Below are positions 1-7,596 of a stretch of DNA of 64,000 nucleotides, in pieces. The DNA comes from JADJPF01 sp964492845. Lineage in GTDB: Bacteria; Acidobacteriota; Blastocatellia; Chloracidobacteriales; JADJPF01. The stretch spans positions 70,750 through 134,749 of the forward strand of contig CAZBMZ010000015.1 in the NCBI GenBank assembly GCA_964492845.1, given 5' to 3'. A program made the position numbers and the translations under genes. A model generated the notes under the pieces. It was not told the origin of the DNA, made no database searches, and saw nothing but the letters and a program-made list of their open reading frames with translations. Positions within the stretch are counted from its first letter, which is position 1; each line of letters begins with the position of its first letter.

Positions 1-446
1 TGCTCAAAATATTCTTTTGCTGGCAGGATTTCTTCACTTTGTACATAAAGCTGGGCAAGTTGTTGAATTGGTCTAATAGTTTTGTCCATTTGACCTAGCT
101 TCACATGAATATTAATTATTTCTTTTAGTGAAGTAGTAGCTAAATTATTTGGCTCAAGTAGTTCTGCTTTATGAAAATAAAGCAAGGCTTCACTTAAATC
201 TTCTATATGTAAGAAATATTGAGCAAGTTTTAGGTAAGTTTGACGTAAATTTTTTATATCATTATTTAATGCTGCCAACTTTAAGCTGGTTTTTAATGTT
301 GTTAAATCTGTAAATGCTGGAAGGTCTTTGTTAAGGGTCGAATTGGATTTATCATTACCATTATGATTATTTTGGGGACAAGTTGATATACCACTACTAC
401 TGTGGTGGTCTTGGCAAACCGGACACTCTTTATTAGCTGCTAACAT
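1..446 (-). CDS. TPR-like protein, 3' part outside the window
   Basis: The reading frame opens with ATG at 446 on the minus strand and stays open to the window edge, giving about 148 residues of a longer protein. The N-terminus carries a CPVC motif (residues 9-12) and two further His near it, like a small metal-binding or zinc-ribbon start. From about residue 50 the sequence is helical with TPR-like periodicity (for example LAQYFLHIEDLSEALLYFHK, then a second unit around KLGQMDKTIRPIQQLAQLYV). TPR arrays usually mediate protein contacts, so a scaffold or signalling accessory role is inferred. No catalytic motif is visible in the part present. It is divergent from the hom gene. Confidence 0.6.
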   Translation of the reverse strand, partial: MLAANKECPVCQDHHSSSGISTCPQNNHNGNDKSNSTLNKDLPAFTDLTTLKTSLKLAALNNDIKNLRQTYLKLAQYFLHIEDLSEALLYFHKAELLEPNNLATTSLKEIINIHVKLGQMDKTIRPIQQLAQLYVQSEEILPAKEYFE

Positions 447-620
447 TTTTGTTTCCACAAACAGAAATTTAGGTAATCTAAATATTTTATGCTAATTGGT
501 TGATAAGGGCATACTTTACTAACCATTTTAGCAGTTTGGTTTTTTATTGTAATTTTTAATTTATTAAAAAAATAAGGTTAAAACTATAAATACTAGGTAA
601 ACACCTTAAGGGTACTTCTA

Positions 621-1709
621 GTGATTAATAATAACTTAGAAAACAATATTGGCATAGTTAAATTTTCGTTAATAGGTTTTGGTAATGCTGCACGTCGTTT
701 AGCTGAACTGTTAATTGAAAAAGAGCAAGAAATAGCTCAAAAATACCAAACACACTTTATATGCACTGCTATTGCTACTGCTAGACATGGCGTAATCACT
801 TCTGATAAAGAAATAAACCTGACTTTAGCATTAGATAAAGTAAAATCCAATCAATCTTTGACTACATTAGACGGGGTTATCACGCTAGCAGATTCTTTTC
901 AAGCTATTAGTAAAAGTTCTGCCGATATTATGATAGAAACTAGTATTTTAAGCTTAGAAAATGGCGAACCTGCTCTTAGTCATATAAAACAAGCCTTGCT
1001 AGCACGTCAAGATGTAGTTACCGCTAATAAAGGGCCTCTAGCCTTTGCCGCTTCTGAACTGCTAAACTTAGCAAAAACTCAAGATCGCTATCTCTACTAT
1101 GAATCAACAATGATGGATGGCACACCAGTTTTTAACCTAGTACGTCATACTTTACCATTAGCAAAAATTCATAGAATTAAAGGGATTGTTAATAGCACAA
1201 CAAATTTTATTTTAAGCGAAATGGAAGAAGGCAAAGCCTTTGCTAATGCTCTAGCTAAAGCTCAAAACGTTGGTATTGCTGAAGCAGACCCTAGCCTAGA
1301 TGTTGATGGTTGGGATGCTGCTGTAAAAGCTTGTGTGCTGGCTAATTGCTTAATGGACGCTAAACTTAAGCCAAAAGATGTTAATCGCTTAGGTATTGCT
1401 AATATTAGCTTAGATGAGATTTCAACTGCTCAAAAGGCAGGGAAAAAAATTCGTCTAGTTATGGACATCATCAATAACAATGGAAAAATATCAGCATCGG
1501 TTTTACCTACAGAAATTGACACATCAGATGTTTTTTATACTATAGATGCTTTTTCTAATGTTTTAACCTTAGAGACTGATTTAATGGGAACTTTAATTAT
1601 TATTGAAAAAGACCCTACACTAACCCAAACAGCTTACGGTTTATTTAGCGATTTGCTATCAATAATTTCTGCTAGAAAGGGAACTAATGAAACCAACTCT
1701 ATCACCTAG
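621..1709 (+). CDS. hom: Homoserine dehydrogenase (short form)
   Basis: It converts aspartate semialdehyde to homoserine with NAD(P)H, feeding threonine and methionine synthesis. The N-terminus has a Rossmann motif GFGNAAR (residues 19-25). The family motifs VTANKGPLA (about 133), the NSTTNFIL segment (about 191) and the catalytic-region signature EADPSLDVDGWDAA follow in order. At 362 residues it lacks the C-terminal ACT regulatory domain of the longer enzymes, so feedback control by threonine through ACT is not expected. The start is GTG at 621; I see no strong Shine-Dalgarno sequence. The last 23 bases overlap the trpF-like gene, which suggests translational coupling. Confidence 0.9.
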   Translation: MINNNLENNIGIVKFSLIGFGNAARRLAELLIEKEQEIAQKYQTHFICTAIATARHGVITSDKEINLTLALDKVKSNQSLTTLDGVITLADSFQAISKSSADIMIETSILSLENGEPALSHIKQALLARQDVVTANKGPLAFAASELLNLAKTQDRYLYYESTMMDGTPVFNLVRHTLPLAKIHRIKGIVNSTTNFILSEMEEGKAFANALAKAQNVGIAEADPSLDVDGWDAAVKACVLANCLMDAKLKPKDVNRLGIANISLDEISTAQKAGKKIRLVMDIINNNGKISASVLPTEIDTSDVFYTIDAFSNVLTLETDLMGTLIIIEKDPTLTQTAYGLFSDLLSIISARKGTNETNSIT

Positions 1710-2355
1710 AATTAAAATTTGTTGTATTAGCAGCGTCCAGGAGGCTCATCTAGCCATTAGCTATGGCGCATCTGCTCTTGGACTAGTATCTGAGATGCCT
1801 AGCGGCCCAGGTGTCATTTCTGAAGGTTTAATTCAGGAAATAGCTGCGCGAGTTCCTCCACCAATAGCAACATTTCTTCTAACTAGCAAACAAGACATTA
1901 CAGAAATAATTGATCAGCAACGCCGCTGCGCTACTAACACTATACAAATTTGTGATTGGCTGCTTACAGGTAGCTATGAAGAGCTACGCTTATCACTGCC
2001 AGGTATTTCCTTAGTACAAGTTATTCATGTACAAGATGAAGAATCGCTGTCTCAAGCCTTAAGTGTTGCTCCTTACGTTGATGCAATCCTTCTTGATTCA
2101 GGCAACCAAGCTTTAGCTGTAAAAGAATTAGGTGGCACAGGTCGCACTCATAATTGGGAAATTAGCCGTCAAATCCGCGAGCAACTTTCAATTCCAATAT
2201 TTTTAGCTGGCGGCTTAAATCCAGATAATATTTCCGAAGCTATAGAAACCGTAGCACCTTTTGGACTAGATATTTGTAGCGGAGTACGCACCAACGGACA
2301 ACTTGACGAAGCAAAGCTAGCTAGCTTTTTTACCAAAGTGCAGAAGAAAAACTAA
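1687..2355 (+). CDS. trpF: Phosphoribosylanthranilate isomerase-like protein
   Basis: This is a TIM-barrel protein of the PRAI family, which in tryptophan synthesis isomerises phosphoribosylanthranilate. The catalytic Cys12 lies in RIKICCIS, where the usual KICG reads KICC. The general acid Asp137 lies in AILLDSGN, and the phosphate-binding motifs GGTGRTHNW (149-157) and AGGL (174-177) are present. The gene starts inside hom (AAAGGGA before the ATG) and is not next to other trp genes. The unusual partner and the KICC variant mean it may belong to a stand-alone TrpF-like subfamily whose substrate could differ. The family call is firm, the exact reaction less so. It ends 4 bases inside the convergent protease gene. 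Confidence 0.75.
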   Translation: MKPTLSPRIKICCISSVQEAHLAISYGASALGLVSEMPSGPGVISEGLIQEIAARVPPPIATFLLTSKQDITEIIDQQRRCATNTIQICDWLLTGSYEELRLSLPGISLVQVIHVQDEESLSQALSVAPYVDAILLDSGNQALAVKELGGTGRTHNWEISRQIREQLSIPIFLAGGLNPDNISEAIETVAPFGLDICSGVRTNGQLDEAKLASFFTKVQKKN

Positions 2356-2810
2356 AAATTCAAACTTTCTAGTTCCTTAAACATTTGTTCTACAAGCTTA
2401 TCTATCGCCTTGGGCATTTCTGCGGAAAGCTCTGCCCCTATTTGAAAATTTTTTCCTGTTACTCCATAAAAAATAATTTCTTTAGGTAATTGATTAAGTA
2501 TTCGTGCTAGCTCAATAGCTTCTGCCAAGTTAAAAGCATGTGTAGAATAAAAAAGCTCAGTTGCTAAAGTTTGTTGTTGTAAATCAAATCGGTGAATTGT
2601 TCCAACTGCGTCTTGGCTAAAAACTGCATCTACCAAAAAAACTATGGAATTTTCTGACCAAAGCGATATTAAAAAACTAGCCTCGCCGCTATGCTCATAA
2701 AAATCAATTTGGCGATCAGCAAATAGCAGTTTTAGTCTTCTTACTACTAGTAAACCTGCTATATCATCGCCTCGAAACTCATTGCCTAAACCAATTACTA
2801 AAAGAGACAT
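2352..2810 (-). CDS. [NiFe] hydrogenase maturation protease
   Basis: This is a HyaD/HycI-family endopeptidase that removes the C-terminal tail of the hydrogenase large subunit after nickel insertion. The signature GLGNEFRGDD (residues 7-16), the acidic residue in FLVDAVFS and the His in YSTHAFNLAEA match the nickel-binding positions of the family. I place the start at the ATG at 2810, one base after the TAA of the large-subunit gene. An upstream TTG in the same frame would add five residues. It is the last gene of the operon, and its partner has a matching cleavable tail. Confidence 0.88.
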   Translation of the reverse strand: MSLLVIGLGNEFRGDDIAGLLVVRRLKLLFADRQIDFYEHSGEASFLISLWSENSIVFLVDAVFSQDAVGTIHRFDLQQQTLATELFYSTHAFNLAEAIELARILNQLPKEIIFYGVTGKNFQIGAELSAEMPKAIDKLVEQMFKELESLNF

Positions 2811-2811
2811 G

Positions 2812-4104
2812 TTATTGCTTATCAAGCGTCAGCTTTAGAAAATGTGTAGCGCAGGAAATACAAGGGTCATAATTACGCACAGCTTGTTCACAATGCCAAG
2901 TAAGTTCTTCTTCGGTCATTGACAAATATTTTGGCACAAATTCTTGCAAGTCTCTTTCAATCGTCCTTTGATTTTGTGATGTTGGAGGAACTATTTTTGC
3001 GTCTAAAATTAAACCTTCGTCATCAATCTGATAACGATGATAAATTGTCCCTCTAGGTGCTTCGGTGCAACCATAGCCGGTTGAGGCTTTAGGCTCTATT
3101 TTTACAGCCGCTTTTTCAGGCATTTCATATTGCTGAATAATACGTAGTGCTTCATCAAAGGCATAAAATATTTCTAGGCTACGAATGATGATGCTTTGAA
3201 AAGGATTGTTGCAGTTTCTTGACAGCCCGACTTCAAAAGCAAGTTCTTTAGTTGCTTGAGATAGCTGGTCAAAATTTAAGTTATAACGCGCTAGCGGCCC
3301 TACAAAATAATTGCTTCCATCTTTTGTTAAAACAGAATGTAGCGCGTTAGAATGTTCAACATGCTGTTCTATAAAATGCTTGTCATATTCATTAATTGCA
3401 ATATTTAGCCCATCACTAGAAATTATTCGACCTTCATTAAAAGGATATTCTTGATCGTGATGTAGCGAGACATAGTTATATTTTTGCTCAAAATCAAAGA
3501 AATTAAATTTAGCTACCCATTTTACTGTCTCAATGGCAGTGTCTCTAGCCGCTTTAAGTTTTTCTCCAAGTGCTAATAACTCTTTTTTAGTAGGGACTTT
3601 ATAAAAGCCTCCAACTTTAACATTGATTGGGTGAATTTCTCGGCCACCAATCAATTTAACAATGTCATTGCCTGCTTTTTTCATTTGCAAGCCGTTTTTA
3701 ACAATGTCTGGAAAATCCTTTGCCATATGAATAGAGCTTTGATAGCCCAGAAAATCAGGTGCGTGCAACATATAAACATGCAAAGTGTGGCTTTCAATCC
3801 ATTCACCACAATAAAGCAAGCGTCTTAATTCTCGAAGTTGACCTTCGACCTTAACACCAAGTCCGTCTTCCATTGCGTGTACCGCGCTCATTTGATAAGC
3901 AACCGGGCAGATTCCACAAATTCGAGCCGTAATATCTGGAACGTCGGTAAATTGACGACCTCTTAGAAATGCTTCAAAAAACCTGGGAGGCTCAAAGATT
4001 TTTAGCTGAACATCTACAACTTTTTCATCTCTAACCTTGATGTACAGACCGCCTTCGCCCTCTACACGTGCTAAATAATCTACTTTTATTGTCTTATCGC
4101 TCAT
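2812..4104 (-). CDS. hydA: [NiFe] hydrogenase large (alpha) subunit, group 3b type
   Basis: This is the catalytic subunit of a cytoplasmic bidirectional NAD(P)-linked hydrogenase (sulfhydrogenase class). The nickel ligands are visible: C63 and C66 in RICGICPVAYQ near the N-terminus, and C415 and C418 in DPCISCATH near the C-terminus. Nine residues follow His421, the tail expected to be removed by the maturation protease encoded immediately downstream. At 430 residues it has the usual group 3b length. It overlaps the delta-subunit gene by 11 bases. The beta-gamma-delta-alpha order with FAD/NAD and double [4Fe-4S] partners argues for group 3b rather than 3d, which would carry Hox FUY-type diaphorase genes. 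Confidence 0.93.
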   Translation of the reverse strand: MSDKTIKVDYLARVEGEGGLYIKVRDEKVVDVQLKIFEPPRFFEAFLRGRQFTDVPDITARICGICPVAYQMSAVHAMEDGLGVKVEGQLRELRRLLYCGEWIESHTLHVYMLHAPDFLGYQSSIHMAKDFPDIVKNGLQMKKAGNDIVKLIGGREIHPINVKVGGFYKVPTKKELLALGEKLKAARDTAIETVKWVAKFNFFDFEQKYNYVSLHHDQEYPFNEGRIISSDGLNIAINEYDKHFIEQHVEHSNALHSVLTKDGSNYFVGPLARYNLNFDQLSQATKELAFEVGLSRNCNNPFQSIIIRSLEIFYAFDEALRIIQQYEMPEKAAVKIEPKASTGYGCTEAPRGTIYHRYQIDDEGLILDAKIVPPTSQNQRTIERDLQEFVPKYLSMTEEELTWHCEQAVRNYDPCISCATHFLKLTLDKQ

Positions 4105-4864
4105 GACGGGTACTCTCCTTTAGAAAATCAGGAGTATAGGCGTTGTAACTGCGAAATAGCTTCATAATATCTTGGTTTTTTACTCCTAATTGATAAAGTC
4201 TATTGCTTAAGGAATTAGTGTTAGTGTTTTCTTTAGCACCATAACAGCCAAAACAGCCGCGAGTGTAAGACGGGCATAAAGCCCCGCAACCAGCGTGCGT
4301 TACTGGCCCAAGACAAGCTGTTCCATGACTAACCATTACACATATATTTCCTGCTAGTTTGCACTCTAAGCAAACGCTATGAGCAAAAACATTTGGCTTA
4401 CGTCCCTTTAGGAATGCGCTAATTACTTCTAAAAGCTGCTCTTTGTTTATTGGACAGCCATGCAACTCAAAATCTACTTTTACATGATCAGAAATAGCCG
4501 TAGATTTATCTAATGTAGAAATATAATCAGGCGTAGCATAAACAATGGAAATAAAATCTTTTACAGACTTAAAATTTTTTAATGCTTGTATTCCACCTGC
4601 TGTAGCGCAAGCTCCAATGGTAATTAAATATTTAGAAATTTTCCTGACTTCTTTAATTCTTTCTAAGTCGTGTGGTGTTGTAATTGAGCCTTCCACAAGC
4701 GAAAGGTCATAAGGCCCGTCTATAACTTCGCGTGAAGCTTCTGGAAAATTAGCAATTTCTATTTTGCTTGCTACAGTTAAAAGCTCGTCTTCGCAGTCAA
4801 GCAAGCTTAACTGGCAACCATCACAAGAAGAAAATTTCCACACAGCTAGTTTTGGTTTAGACAT
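4094..4864 (-). CDS. hydD: [NiFe] hydrogenase small (delta) subunit
   Basis: This is the electron-transfer small subunit that pairs with the large subunit. It resembles the 20-kDa (NuoB-like) subunit of complex I. The proximal cluster motif SSCDGCQLS supplies C14 and C17. Later Cys-rich segments (GACATAGG, LHGCPI, SVCLECKL, HAGCGALCPSYTRGCFGCYG) provide ligands for the remaining iron-sulfur clusters. A Shine-Dalgarno-like AGAGAGG lies before the ATG at 4864. It is one base from the gamma gene and overlaps the alpha gene, so translation is probably coupled. Confidence 0.92.
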   Translation of the reverse strand: MSKPKLAVWKFSSCDGCQLSLLDCEDELLTVASKIEIANFPEASREVIDGPYDLSLVEGSITTPHDLERIKEVRKISKYLITIGACATAGGIQALKNFKSVKDFISIVYATPDYISTLDKSTAISDHVKVDFELHGCPINKEQLLEVISAFLKGRKPNVFAHSVCLECKLAGNICVMVSHGTACLGPVTHAGCGALCPSYTRGCFGCYGAKENTNTNSLSNRLYQLGVKNQDIMKLFRSYNAYTPDFLKESTRHER

Positions 4865-4865
4865 G

Positions 4866-5702
4866 TTAAACCTCTCTAAGTTCTAAATACTTCTGCATTT
4901 CTTGATAAGTATAAACCGGGCCATTTTTACAAATAAAAGTTCCTGCTAATTGGCAATGTCCACAAAAACCAATAGCGCATTTCATATTTCTTTCCATTGA
5001 AATAAAAATGTTTTCTAAATTCATTCCTTGATCTTTAAGCTTTAGCCCAACAAAACGCATCATTATTTCCGGGCCACAAATCATTGCTATTGAGTTATTA
5101 GCGTCAAACTTTGCTTTAGCAATTAAGTTTGTTACTACGCCAACCTGTCCTTGCCAGGTATTCTTTGTTTTATCAACTCGATCTACGGTTGTGTAAACAG
5201 CTAGCTTTTTGCTCCATTCTGAATATTCAGACATAAAAATTTGGTCTTCAGGGGTTCTTGCACCATAGAGCAGCGACACTTGCCCGTAATCTTCACGATG
5301 AGCCATTAAGTAATAAAGCACTGGACGAAGTGGAGCTAGTCCTATACCGCCAACAATTACTAAAACATCTTTTCCCTTAGCCGTTTCTATAGGCCAACTA
5401 CTACCAAACGGGCCTCGCACGCCTATTACATCGCCTGCCTGCAAATTTTGCATTGCTTTAGTCACTGTGCCTACAGCGCGGATTGTGTGGATAATTGGCA
5501 AAGCTTTTTCGCTATCACCACTAATAGAAATCGCTACCTCGCCCATACCAAATAAATAGAGCATATTAAATTGACCTGGCAGAAATCGAAAATTTCCTTC
5601 AGGATCTATTGGCAATAACTCAAAAGTAAAAGTGTCATGGTTTTCAAGCGTTTTACTTTTAATCTGGTATTGAATTGGTAGCATTGGATCAACTATCTGC
5701 AT
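4866..5702 (-). CDS. hydG: Hydrogenase gamma subunit, FAD/NAD(P)-binding with [2Fe-2S]
   Basis: This is a ferredoxin-NADP reductase-type subunit that exchanges electrons between NAD(P)H and the hydrogenase module. An FAD-binding beta-barrel (residues 1-100) leads into the nucleotide-binding fold with VGGIGLAPLRPVLYYL and CGPEIMMRFV. The C-terminal CAIGFCGHCQLAG plus the later Cys in FICKNGP form the [2Fe-2S] site typical of the sulfhydrogenase gamma and DHOD electron-transfer subunits. An AAGGAA sequence precedes the ATG. Its place between the cNMP-binding gene and the delta subunit fits the group 3b operon. Confidence 0.92.
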   Translation of the reverse strand: MQIVDPMLPIQYQIKSKTLENHDTFTFELLPIDPEGNFRFLPGQFNMLYLFGMGEVAISISGDSEKALPIIHTIRAVGTVTKAMQNLQAGDVIGVRGPFGSSWPIETAKGKDVLVIVGGIGLAPLRPVLYYLMAHREDYGQVSLLYGARTPEDQIFMSEYSEWSKKLAVYTTVDRVDKTKNTWQGQVGVVTNLIAKAKFDANNSIAMICGPEIMMRFVGLKLKDQGMNLENIFISMERNMKCAIGFCGHCQLAGTFICKNGPVYTYQEMQKYLELREV

Positions 5703-5717
5703 AGGATTCCTTTTTTT

Positions 5718-6179
5718 CTAATGGACTCTATAAACATCTAAAAGCTGTAATTGAGTTGCTTGCAAACGTTGGACGATAATTTGAGTAAATCGTTTCATCA
5801 GTTCATAGCCTAAAGCTTTATTATTTTCGCATTTATCCCTAATACATTTGCCGTCTATTGCTAATGCTCTGATAGGCGTTAAAGCTTGTGCGTCAAAATG
5901 CCAACGATAAGGCGAAATTAGCCAAGACCATCCTAACACCTCGCCAGCATCTACCGTGTGAACCGTGATCGCGCCTAAATTAGAAGCATAAATATCAACA
6001 GTTGCTTTTCCTTCCCTAATTAAATAAAAGGTGTCTGCCTGTTTTCCTTCCCTAAGTAAAAATTCTCCTTCCTTAAATCTAACATTTTTAGTACAACCAA
6101 CGATTAGAGCTAAATATTCTGGCTCTAGGTCAGCAAATAATGGGTGTTTGGCTAAAATTGGTTCAAGATTTTGTATCAT
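5718..6179 (-). CDS. Cyclic nucleotide-binding domain protein within the hydrogenase operon
   Basis: A 153-residue protein with one cNMP-binding (Crp/Fnr sensory) domain: LFADLEPEYLALIVGC, the barrel segment FKEGEFLLREGKQADTFYLI, and the phosphate-cassette region DAGEVLGWSWLISPYRWHF. It ends after the dimerisation-like helix (RLQATQLQLLDVYRVH) and has no helix-turn-helix, so it is not a complete transcription factor. The ATG at 6179 shares one base with the TAA of the beta-subunit gene (TAATG), which fixes the start and implies coupling. A role as sensory or regulatory subunit of the hydrogenase is inferred from position only. The ligand cannot be read from sequence. Confidence 0.85.
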   Translation of the reverse strand: MIQNLEPILAKHPLFADLEPEYLALIVGCTKNVRFKEGEFLLREGKQADTFYLIREGKATVDIYASNLGAITVHTVDAGEVLGWSWLISPYRWHFDAQALTPIRALAIDGKCIRDKCENNKALGYELMKRFTQIIVQRLQATQLQLLDVYRVH

Positions 6180-7309
6180 TAGAGTTTCTTCCTTTGGTCT
6201 TCTTGACGAATAATTTTTGCTTGTTCTGTAATGTCTATTCCTACTGGACACCAACTAATGCAGCGTCCGCAACCAACACAACCAAGTGTGTCAAACTGCT
6301 CCATCCAACTAGAAAGCTTATGTGTCATCCATTGTCGGTAACGTGATTTAGTAGAACTTCTAACGCTACCACCATGAATATAAGAAAAATCTAAAGTAAA
6401 ACAAGAATCCCAATTGCGCCAACGCTCTGCAATTTCTCCTGTTAAGTCTGTTGTATCTTGTACAGAGGTACAAAAACAAGTTGGACAAACCATTGTACAA
6501 TTAGCACAGGTTAAACACCTACTAGCTACTTCATCCCAACTAGCGTTTTCATAACTACGAGAAATTATTTCCGCTAAATTATTAGTGTCTAACTTTCGCC
6601 CCATTTGCTTGATAGTGTTTTCTGTTATATTTTGAGCAAGTTCTTTATCTTCTAAATTAGATTCTTTATAAGGAATATTTTCTAATATATTTTTTCCTTT
6701 TTCCGTTCCAATTTCTACCAAAAATTTATGCTCTTTTTCAGTAAAAATCTCTGTTAAAGCTAAATCAAAACCCTTTTCTGCCTTTGGCCCAGTATTCATA
6801 GATACACAAAAACAAGTATTTACCGCCCTACCACAATTTACAGCCAGAATAAAAAGGTCTTTGCGACGTTCTGCATAAATTGGATCAACAAACTTATCCT
6901 CAAGAAAAATTCGGTCTTGAATCAAAATTGCATTTAATTCACAAGATCGAACACCAATAAAAGCTAACTTACCGCTAAATTTATTTTCACTAGTAAATTG
7001 CATTTCTTGATTACTTTTTTTAGTAATTTGCCAAAGCTTTACTTTAGGTGGGTGTAAATATTTCTTCCAAGAATTTGCTGCTACTGTATAACTAAAAAAT
7101 GTTTTTTCAGAATTCTTTTTTAATCTGTAAAACCCGCCTTCTTGCTCATCTATCCACCCTATAGGCATTTCATCAGCTTTTGTTATCTCATCATAAACAA
7201 CAGTATTGTCTTTAATTGTTGGAGCAAGCGTCTGATAACCTTGCGCGATAAGATTATCTATTAATTGTTGAAAATGTTCTACTTGGATGATGACGGTTTG
7301 ATTTTGCAT
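6179..7309 (-). CDS. hydB: Hydrogenase beta subunit, double [4Fe-4S] protein
   Basis: This is the iron-sulfur subunit that wires the gamma subunit to the delta/alpha hydrogenase module. Two ferredoxin-like motifs sit near the C-terminus, CLTCANCTMVCPTCFC and CVGCGRCISWCPVGI. The preceding 250 residues match the sulfhydrogenase beta (4Fe-4S dicluster) family. I choose the ATG at 7309 rather than the in-frame ATG at 7351, because the sigma-54 promoter at 7373-7388 would start transcription near 7362. That leaves only about 11 bases before the upstream ATG but a normal leader with AGAAAG before the downstream one. It is the first gene of the hydrogenase operon. Confidence 0.9.
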   Translation of the reverse strand: MQNQTVIIQVEHFQQLIDNLIAQGYQTLAPTIKDNTVVYDEITKADEMPIGWIDEQEGGFYRLKKNSEKTFFSYTVAANSWKKYLHPPKVKLWQITKKSNQEMQFTSENKFSGKLAFIGVRSCELNAILIQDRIFLEDKFVDPIYAERRKDLFILAVNCGRAVNTCFCVSMNTGPKAEKGFDLALTEIFTEKEHKFLVEIGTEKGKNILENIPYKESNLEDKELAQNITENTIKQMGRKLDTNNLAEIISRSYENASWDEVASRCLTCANCTMVCPTCFCTSVQDTTDLTGEIAERWRNWDSCFTLDFSYIHGGSVRSSTKSRYRQWMTHKLSSWMEQFDTLGCVGCGRCISWCPVGIDITEQAKIIRQEDQRKKL

Positions 7310-7372
7310 AAATGATTTTCTTTCTAACATCAAACAATTAAAAAAACGCAATTTTTGATAAATTTTAATGTT

Positions 7373-7388
7373 GGCAATTGGCGTGCCA
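7373..7388 (-). promoter_or_regulatory. Sigma-54 promoter of the hydrogenase operon
   Basis: On the minus strand the sequence reads TGGCACGCCAATTGCC. It matches the sigma-54 consensus TGGCAC-N5-TTGC at every defined position, with the -24 GG and -12 GC separated by ten bases. It lies about 65 bases upstream of the hydB ATG at 7309. A paired IR (7403-7410 with 7415-7422) 15 bases further upstream could be an activator site or part of the neighbouring repeat family. Confidence 0.85.
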
Positions 7389-7402
7389 TATTCTTGATGT
7401 AA

Positions 7403-7494
7403 CTTGGCAGTTACCTGCCAAGCTAAAGTTGTGTCATCGCTTGCGCGATTTTGAGATTCTTAGTCCCGCCAGGGACGTTACAACTTTAGCTTGG
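7403..7494. repeat. Nested inverted repeats, REP-like element
   Basis: A 15-base inverted repeat (7418-7432 and 7480-7494, exact) encloses smaller hairpins: an 8-base stem at 7403-7410/7415-7422 with a 4-base loop, and GTCCC/GGGAC at 7463-7467/7472-7476. The compact palindromic build resembles intergenic REP-type elements. It lies between the hydrogenase promoter and the PD40 gene. Confidence 0.7.
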
Positions 7495-7592
7495 GGTGTA
7501 AACCCCAAGAAGGGTATAAACCCCAAGAAAGGGTGTAAACCCCAAGACAGGGGTGTAAACCCCAAGAAAAGGTGTAAACCCCAAGAAGGGTA
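7491..7592. repeat. Tandem repeat, about five 18-21 base palindromic units
   Basis: Five copies of a unit with core GGTGTAAACCCCAAG (variants GGTATAAA) follow head to tail, with a sixth partial start at about 7588. The first copy is self-complementary (TTGGGG...CCCCAA). The array stops seven bases before the stop codon of the PD40 gene (7597), so it forms that gene's 3' flank and could work as terminator or mRNA stabiliser. Confidence 0.85.
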
Positions 7593-7596
7593 TCAA

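Noticed and set aside
2352..7309. Reading the hydrogenase as a group 3d (Hox) enzyme
   Set aside because: The Hox diaphorase genes (FU) are absent; beta/gamma/delta/alpha with separate gamma and a double [4Fe-4S] beta match group 3b.
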